Source of the DNA: Euglena gracilis | Lineage: Eukaryota > Euglenida > Euglenophyceae > Euglenales | Assembly (NCBI GenBank): GCA_039621445.1 | Contig: CP154954.1 | Coordinates: 25,556,954 to 25,620,953 of the forward strand | Reading direction: 5' to 3' | DNA: 64,000 nt | Shown here: piece after piece, positions 57,915-64,000 of the stretch | How positions within the stretch are numbered: position 1 is the first letter of the stretch | How the letters are laid out: each line of letters opens with the position of its first letter | The notes under the pieces: model-generated | Told to the model about the DNA's origin: nothing | What the model saw: the letters and a program-made list of their open reading frames with translations, nothing else | Databases searched by the model: none | Translations under genes and position numbers: made by a program

Positions 57915-58079
57915 CAAGCACCCAAGCAGGCGGAAACCCGCCTGGCTTTTGAGCAGGAGGTGGACACCCTCCTCTCCAGTGAGGAGGCGGCAATGTTCCC
58001 CCTGGCCGGTGGTGGGGTCGTCTGCAGGGACAGCAGTGGAACACATGTGTCAGTTGCCCGGCCGGCTGTGCTGCAGTAG
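57915..58079 (+). CDS. Candidate terminal exon, unrecognised
   Basis: After CTTGGCAG (57914) a phase-0 frame reads QAPKQAETRLAFEQEVDTLL, EEAAMFPLAGGGVVCRD and ends VARPAVLQ at TAG 58079. Composition is balanced with acidic and aliphatic residues, unlike the proline/glycine frames of repeats. The upstream exon is not found; 57745-57890 (GDIIFKSWAGQVERELW in another frame) is a possibility. Confidence 0.4.
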   Translation, partial: QAPKQAETRLAFEQEVDTLLSSEEAAMFPLAGGGVVCRDSSGTHVSVARPAVLQ

Positions 58080-59778
58080 AGGTGATGTTTTTCACTGTCC
58101 TGAAAAACAGCAAAAAACCTGAGGTTGATTTTTCAAAAGGGAAGACGCACCTCCCAGGGCCCTCTATTTGGACCCAACGTTGTTGGTGGTCCAAAATCAG
58201 GGTTTGGGGATGGCTGACGAAGAAGTGATTCACGATATGGACGGAGAAACGCCTGTTTCAGCGGCTGGTGGCGGCAATCGAAAAATTTTGGGGGGATTTC
58301 GGAAGGGGTTCTCCAAGTTCTGAAAAATTCAAGGCCTTTTTAATTGTTTTTTGAAAGAGTTTTCCAGCATTTTTCCTTTGAAAAGCTGCAGTTTTTGCTG
58401 AAATTCAGACAAAATGCCCAAACCACCTCTTTTTTTCTGGCTCTCCTTCCTTTAGGTCCGGCAACGTGCCTCCAAAGGAGGCAACAGTGGTCTCCACAGT
58501 CAGAAATCGCGTGGAGGGGGGTAAACCAGAAGGTTGTCTGTTCTCAATCAACGCCGGGTCGATGTTTGACCCGATGCAGTTGGCATCCATGTAACCCCCC
58601 TGAGCACAAGTGTTTCCGACCAGGGGTGGTCCTTTTCAAAACCACCCCTGCTCTGAGTGCCCGAGTTTAAAGGTCGCAGGTCTCCTCTCGTTTGGTCAAC
58701 CCCCTCTTGTGCAATCTCCTCTCCCTGGTTTCCATAAACCAAAACCCCTCAAACCCTACACAACACGCCAGACACCATTCAGCTGCAAACTTTCCAAGCT
58801 TGGCAACTAAATCTGTCGGGGGGAGGGATAAAAAGAAGGCCAGGGGGGGGGGGGGCGCCTTAAAAGAAGCCCTCCCCACCATTCCTCTTTTGCCCAAAAT
58901 GGTCACCACCTCGAAGTCACTGCCCGCGTTGACAGGGGTTGCCATCTTGCATAATTCAAAGTTGGGGTCCAGTATACTCACTGCACTGTGAGTCGCCTGC
59001 CAATCTGACCTGAGGCTGGGTTTGGCCTGGGCTTGGTCAGTGAAGGTGGGAAAACCCGCTCCCAGAGGAATGGCCTCGATGATCCACCGCGCACCGAAGC
59101 ATAGCTGGCTGGGGCACTGCTGCGTGGGGCGGGGCCGTGCCAGTGTGCACCACACCAGTGTGTACCACAACCCATGGGCTGGCAGAGGCTTTGCTGCTGA
59201 CGGTTGGGTACCCACAAGATTCTCAGGTGTACCAACATTCAATTCCTACCCTATATACCCTGACCCCCCCCCCCGGGTATAGGTCCATTTCAGCCTGACC
59301 ATAACAAGTTGCAGGGTTCATTTCCCACGGAACAGATATTGGCCCAGGTAAACAATTTTGTGCACCTCTGACATCGCACCCCACCACATCTCATTGCCCC
59401 ACCACACAACACATCACGCCCCAAGTTTTGTCGCTTCCCATTGCAAATTTGCGAGCCTCTTTTTTCGCGTCCTCATGGCCATCATTTCATCATTTTTCTC
59501 ATGTGGTAACGTTGTCTGAGAACTGAACCCATGTCCCCAAGCGGTTTTTTGGCGGTATTTTTTAAAAAATCTTTTTTTAAAAGTTTAAAAGTTTAAACAC
59601 CCAGGGTTATACAGCAGTTTTGAAGGATTAAAGGTTTCTCGAGCCCCTGTTTATGAGGTTGTGTGCACCCCCTTTTGCTTCACACTCATCGCCTGTCAAT
59701 GGACCCATGCGGCGGAGGCGGGGGAGGGGGACGCCCCCCCAACCAACCCCCCCCCCTTGCCCCAGAGGCCTCCGACCG

Positions 59779-62072
59779 ATGGGCTGCACTACCTCCGGGG
59801 CCACTGCCGTCTCGCACGCGGCGGGGCTCCTGGCGACGCCGGCCGCCTCGCCCCGGCGGCCCCACCCCTCCCCATCCGCCACGGCCCTCGCCCGCACCCC
59901 CGCCGTGTGGCCTGGTATGTATGTATGTATGTATGTACGTGTGTATGTATGTATGTATGTATGTATGTATGTATGTATGTATGTATGTATGTATGTATGT
60001 ATGTATGTATGTATGTATGTATGTATGTATGTATGTATGTATGTATGCATGTATGCATGTATGTATGTATGTATGTATGTATGTATGTATGTATGTATGT
60101 ATGGATGGATGGATGGATGTATGGATGGATGTATGGATGGATGGATGTATGGATGGATGGATGGATGTATGTATGGATGTATGGATGTTCATATCAGAAC
60201 ATACATTCTGGTTTTCTCATTTTTTCCACCATTCAATTCAACTCAAGACGGTCGAAAAACTTTTGAATCTTTCGAAGCATTTCGCTTCATCAGTCCTCCA
60301 CAGTGGGCCGATGTTTGGTCGCCACATCCAGACCACAGTACCTGGAGGGTGTCAGCCTCTGCTGCTAGGGTGTGCATGTATCGCACTGCCCCCACCGCTC
60401 CACTCCAACACCCCCTCTGAGTCGGCGTTCGATAGCCTGGGGGAGCAAACCGAGGACGAGGACTCCCCCAGCCAGACCCCTCCCGCCCTCCCCTCCGTGC
60501 CGTGGGCTCTTCTGGTTTTGCATGTAGGCGAGGTAATGAGAGGTTTTCACCGCACTTCTATCACGGGTGTCTCTTGCTTGGCTCTAGTGTGGCTGACGTT
60601 CAATACCTGCACCCCCTCCAGGACGTGCGGAGTACGGTGGGCCGACATATGGCCGGACCACAGTCACACTGGTCAGGGGTGACCAACATGACACCGGAAT
60701 GTGGCTTACCCCCCTCCGCCCCCATGCAGCCCTACGGCCACGACGATGGGGGGCTCTGCGGCCGACAGCCTCCGCACGCTGTCCGACGTGGAGGTGGGCA
60801 GCAGCGCCTCCACAGTCCAGCGCAGCCCCCGGCGGCGGCCGCGCCGCAACGTCCCGCTGAAGTTCCGCGTCCGGGCCAGCCCGGTCTCCCCCCGGCCAGC
60901 GCGGGACCCGCCGCCCACCCCCCGGCCCGCCGCCATGGGCCACTGCGCTCCATCCCGCCCATCATCCGCCCAATATGGCATTTGGGTCAGCCATGCCACT
61001 GTTTCGGTGGGGGGGGTACCCCAGCCCCCTTTTGACCGGGGGGGGGGGGAGGGGTCCGACCCACTCCCCCCACCTGCCTTTTTGTTGAGCCCTGTTGGGG
61101 GGCTGTGCATGGGCCAGTTTTCCAAGAAAGAATAAATGGGAGAGTTGGTTTGGGAAAATTTCCCCCTGGGTCACCAGCGAATCTATGATTGAAGCCCAGA
61201 TGCAAGAACTCACACACATCTATTTGTTTTGTCAGTCGTTTAAGTCACCCAGGTTGTCTTATATTCATTCAAATTTCTTTCGCCTCTTGGGAAGTTGGGT
61301 GAAAAAAAATAAATCCCAAATTTCGCTGCCCAATCCAAGGTGGTTTGTCTGTTCAAAAAGGAAACCATTTTGAGGAATTTGATTTGTGCCGGGAAACAGC
61401 GCTCCTGGTTAGTTTATCGGATGACAGCGGTCAAAAGAAAATTTTCATTCCTTGAGATGTGTCACTGGCTGCAGCCCAAGGGGGGGGGGTCTGTTTGGGG
61501 GGGGGGGGGGGAGGCACCTGAGAAAGCTTCAGGGCAGCTTCCTCCGCATTGACGGGAACCTTCCTGCAGCCTTGTTTTTTTTGGTTTCGCTTCCTGCACA
61601 GCAGATTTTAGCTTTTTGCTTACCTTTCAGGTGCCGACCCCATCTGGGGGGGGAGGTGTGTCTGCCTGGGCAGGTACTCCAAGGCACTCCATATCCGACC
61701 CCCCCGGGGGGGGTTGGGCACTTGGCCAAAAGTGCCTAACAGGCACTCGGGCGCTGAAGGCGTCGGAAGGCTCAAAACAGGCCCATTTTCAAGGAAAATG
61801 GCCTATTTTCTGAGGAAAGTTCTTGGGCACAGGCCGAAATCCAACCCCCCCCCGGGGGGGGGATGCCTGCCTGGGACTCCCCCCCGGGTTGGTAAAAAAA
61901 ACAGCCTGGGTCACGCCGGCGTGGCCCATCCCCCAACCCCAGCCGCCCCCCGGGGCCCGTCCCCCTGCCGCGGACCAGCCGCGTGCACCCGCTGTTCCCC
62001 CCGCGGCCGGCGTGCCCGTACCAGGTGGGCCCGGGGGGCCGCAAGTTGCCGCAGCTGCAGTGCGGCATCTGA
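59779..62072 (+). CDS. Gene B: Met-Gly-Cys protein, paralogue of gene A (partly resolved)
   Basis: Exon one 59779-59914 starts MGCTTSGATAVSHAAG, a likely myristoylation/palmitoylation N-terminus, and ends in phase 1 at G|GTATGT. Exon two 60369-60501 has TPSESAFDSLGEQTEDEDSP then SQ and ends in phase 2. Exon three starts at 60730 (or 60769) with DSLRTLSDVEVGSSAS, the basic RRRPRRN and LKFRVRAS, and may end in phase 0 near 60985. The last exon, 61943-62072, reads PRTSRVHPLFPPRPACPYQV and ends LPQLQCGI at TGA. Order, modules and resolved intron phases match gene A. A counterpart of gene A exon four was not found between 61.0 and 61.9 kb, so that join is open. An acceptor-like CCCCAG lies 13 bases before the ATG. 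Function unknown. Confidence 0.5.
59915..60188 (+). repeat. (GTAT)n/(GGAT)n microsatellite
   Basis: GTAT units with one CGTG and a few GCAT change to GGAT/GTAT mixtures after about 60100. The first GTATGT is the 5' splice site of gene B intron one. Confidence 0.95.
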
Positions 62073-62574
62073 GGGGGCCGACGGGCCTGGCCACCCGTCC
62101 GCCCCCCCCCCCCATTGTCCCCCCTCGGGTGTCCGCCGGTGAAGCTGGAGCGAAGAGGAAGCACTCAGATCGCGGCGTCAAGTTTCAGAATGACTTATTT
62201 GGGGGAGGGTCACACATTAATGAACGTTGGGTGGGCCAAGCCAGGAGAAGAGGAGTTGTGTAGGCTCCACTGCCTGGGGGGGGGGGGGTATTCACCTCTT
62301 TTGTCCAAGATACCACCTGTCCTCGACATCCCACCTGTGTCAACATTACATCCATGTCATTATTAAACCAGGATTTGAATAGTGCTGAGCACTTAATGGG
62401 ACATGCATGTGATGGAAGGCCGAAAAGACTAGCGTAGCAAAGTTCGCGTAATTTATAATTTACAAATTACACTGTTTCAATTTACGGTGATTTTCAGTGA
62501 TTTTACGGTAATTTCTGAAATGCTAATGTTAACACCCCATACACCCCATACCCGTTTTATAGGATTTTATCGAC

Positions 62575-62965
62575 TTTTTTTTGACCCGTTTTTGACCCAA
62601 AGTCAATGGGTTTCGGGCCTAAAACGGGGCGCTGGCGGGTCGAAAAACGCTCATTTTTGGCTCAAAAAAGACAGGTTTTCCGGGTCCGGGAGGCCAACAA
62701 AACATCGTTTTGGGAAAAAAAATTTTCGATTTTTTTCGGCTATTTTGACTCGGTTTTGACCCCAAGTCAATGATGGGTTTCGGGCACAAAACGGGGGGCT
62801 CTTTTTTTGGCTCAAAAACAGGTTTTCTGGGCCCGGGAGGTCAAAAAGCACCGTTTCAGGCAAAAAAAAATTCGACTTTTTTGACCTGTTTTCGACCCAA
62901 AGTCAATGGGTTGGCAGCCCAAAACAGGGCGCTGGCGGGTCGAAAAATGGCTAAGTCAAAACAGG
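62575..62965 (+). repeat. Diverged tandem repeat, about 135-165-bp period
   Basis: Three units begin like TTTTTGACCCAAAGTCAATG (about 62582, 62745 and 62880), followed by GGGTTTCGGGC, AAAACGGGGCGC and TTTTTGGCTCAAAAA-type blocks. The third unit is partial. Confidence 0.65.
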
Positions 62966-63661
62966 CCAAAGCTGCACAAAATGGCCAATTTATGGCTTAA
63001 CGGCTTAATTTTTTTTAATTTTTTTAATTTTTGAAACATTTTGAAAAAATCAATATTTGACCGAAAAACGGCCCAAAAAAAACACCCAAAAATGGCCGTT
63101 TTGGGCTGCAAAAGCACGCCAGAACACGGCGGCCAAAACGGCGAACGGGGGGCGATGGAGGGCCTCCGGGGGTACATTTCGTCAGACCGACATTTCCGGA
63201 TATAATGTACGTTTTCTCGAGATATTTTCGAAAAATCGATTTTTTGACCGATTTTTTTGACCCCGGCGAAATGGCAGAGTTGGAAGAGTGGGGGGGGGGG
63301 GGCGGGCCAATCCTACCCAGTTTGGACCCCTTCGCACGTGAATAGCTCGGGCCTGGCGTGGAGTTGGGGGTCAAACCCAGGTGATTCGGAAACTAGAAAT
63401 CCAGTCGCTCGTGACTGGAAAAAAAATTCCGGAACGGAGCCGGAATCATGGTGATAATCCGCCGGTTCCCAAGGTGGTCCCGACCGGGGGGGAGGGGGGG
63501 GGGTCCGACCCCCCCTTTTCCCCAGGGGTAAGCTTCGCTCTTTCTCTAAAGAGGTAAGAGCTCAGCGACCCCCCCCCACTTATAAACCCCCCTTGCAAAC
63601 AAACCAGATCTTATAAACTCCGGGGGTTTATAGGATAGGCGCTCGGTGTTTTTCATTCATC

Positions 63662-63690
63662 TCAGGCGGCCGATCTCGCACTTAAAACGT
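63662..63690 (+). repeat. Third copy of the island left-end motif
   Basis: CTCAGGCGGCCGATCTCGCA followed by CTTAAAACG matches the starts at 28773 and 54117. Sequence beyond it within the window shows no TGCGCA array. Confidence 0.45.
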
Positions 63691-64000
63691 ATTTGTGTTC
63701 CTTTGGGCAATTTGCAGAAGAACAAAAAGGTTGTTTGGTTATTTTTTCAAGGGGTCAAGGTCCAGGTTTTTGAATTTCTGTCTGTGGATTTTCGCAACTT
63801 TCCGTGGTGAAACCAAGGGGAAAGGCCAAGACCAGGGGTTTTATTAAGCCGGAGGGGGTCCTATCCCCCCCGGGGGGGGGGGGGGGGGTCCAGTCAGCCA
63901 GCAGCTCAAATCCAGCCAGCAGCCCAAATTCGGGCTGGGAGCCCACCCCGGGGGTCGAGTGAAATAAAGTTTGGTCCAGCCCGGCCAGAGGCCGGGCCAG
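63691..64000. other. End of window, repeat only
   Basis: Contains a C/G hairpin repeat copy (about 63850-63890). The last 60 bp (GTGAAATAAAGTTTGGTCCAG and GGCCAGAGGCCGGGCCAG) match 8345-8395. No gene seen. Confidence 0.5.

Overview
This is eukaryotic nuclear DNA. Coding sequence is a small share, in short GC-rich exons with mostly G or C at third codon positions, split by GT-AG introns. The rest is microsatellites, poly-C/poly-G hairpins and several inverted-repeat families. I see no operons, Shine-Dalgarno sites, rRNA, tRNA or CRISPR. The exon style, repeat content and a fossil circular single-stranded DNA virus fit a protist, perhaps a free-living alga or alveolate such as a chromerid. The host is not established.

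Three spliced genes can be assembled. (1) 1-5166 (+) is the C-terminal half of a Ttd14-like protein with a CYTH-type tunnel domain, in seven phase-consistent exons. (2) 24582-28679 (+), gene A, has five exons whose lengths sum to an intact 227-residue frame. (3) 59779-62072 (+), gene B, is a diverged paralogue of gene A. Both start Met-Gly-Cys, carry an acidic stretch ending in SPSQ, share an LRTLS...FRVRA module and end in related tails. They look like an undescribed family of small membrane-anchored proteins. Several lone GC-rich exons (18.9, 21.9, 32.9, 34.3, 40.0, 48.8, 53.7 and 57.9 kb) are candidates only.

The most unusual stretch is 28.77-32.76 kb. Paired TGCGCA palindromes, of the type TGCGCAAATGCGCA, alternate with unrelated gene-like blocks. 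One block, about 30.87-32.12 kb, is an endogenous CRESS-DNA virus fragment: a broken rep on + and a truncated capsid gene on -, converging. A second array of the same motifs, without rep or cap, lies at 54.1-56.2 kb. It shares the left-end sequence and one gene fragment with the first, and a third left end appears at 63.66 kb.

Mobile or repetitive elements include a 201-bp hAT-like MITE with a near-perfect 8-bp target duplication (35.36 kb), an 0.88-kb element with long inverted ends (14.0 kb), a GTCGTACGACC inverted-repeat family (15.6, 23.6, 44.2, 47.4 kb, with a variant at 30.4 kb), a GGTTACC/CCGCGG palindrome family (24.4, 51.8, 52.9 kb), and a poly-C/poly-G hairpin family with a GGCGC-GCGCC core present in more than fifteen copies. 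Two microsatellites, (GT)n at 3680 and (GTAT)n at 59915, begin exactly at 5' splice sites.
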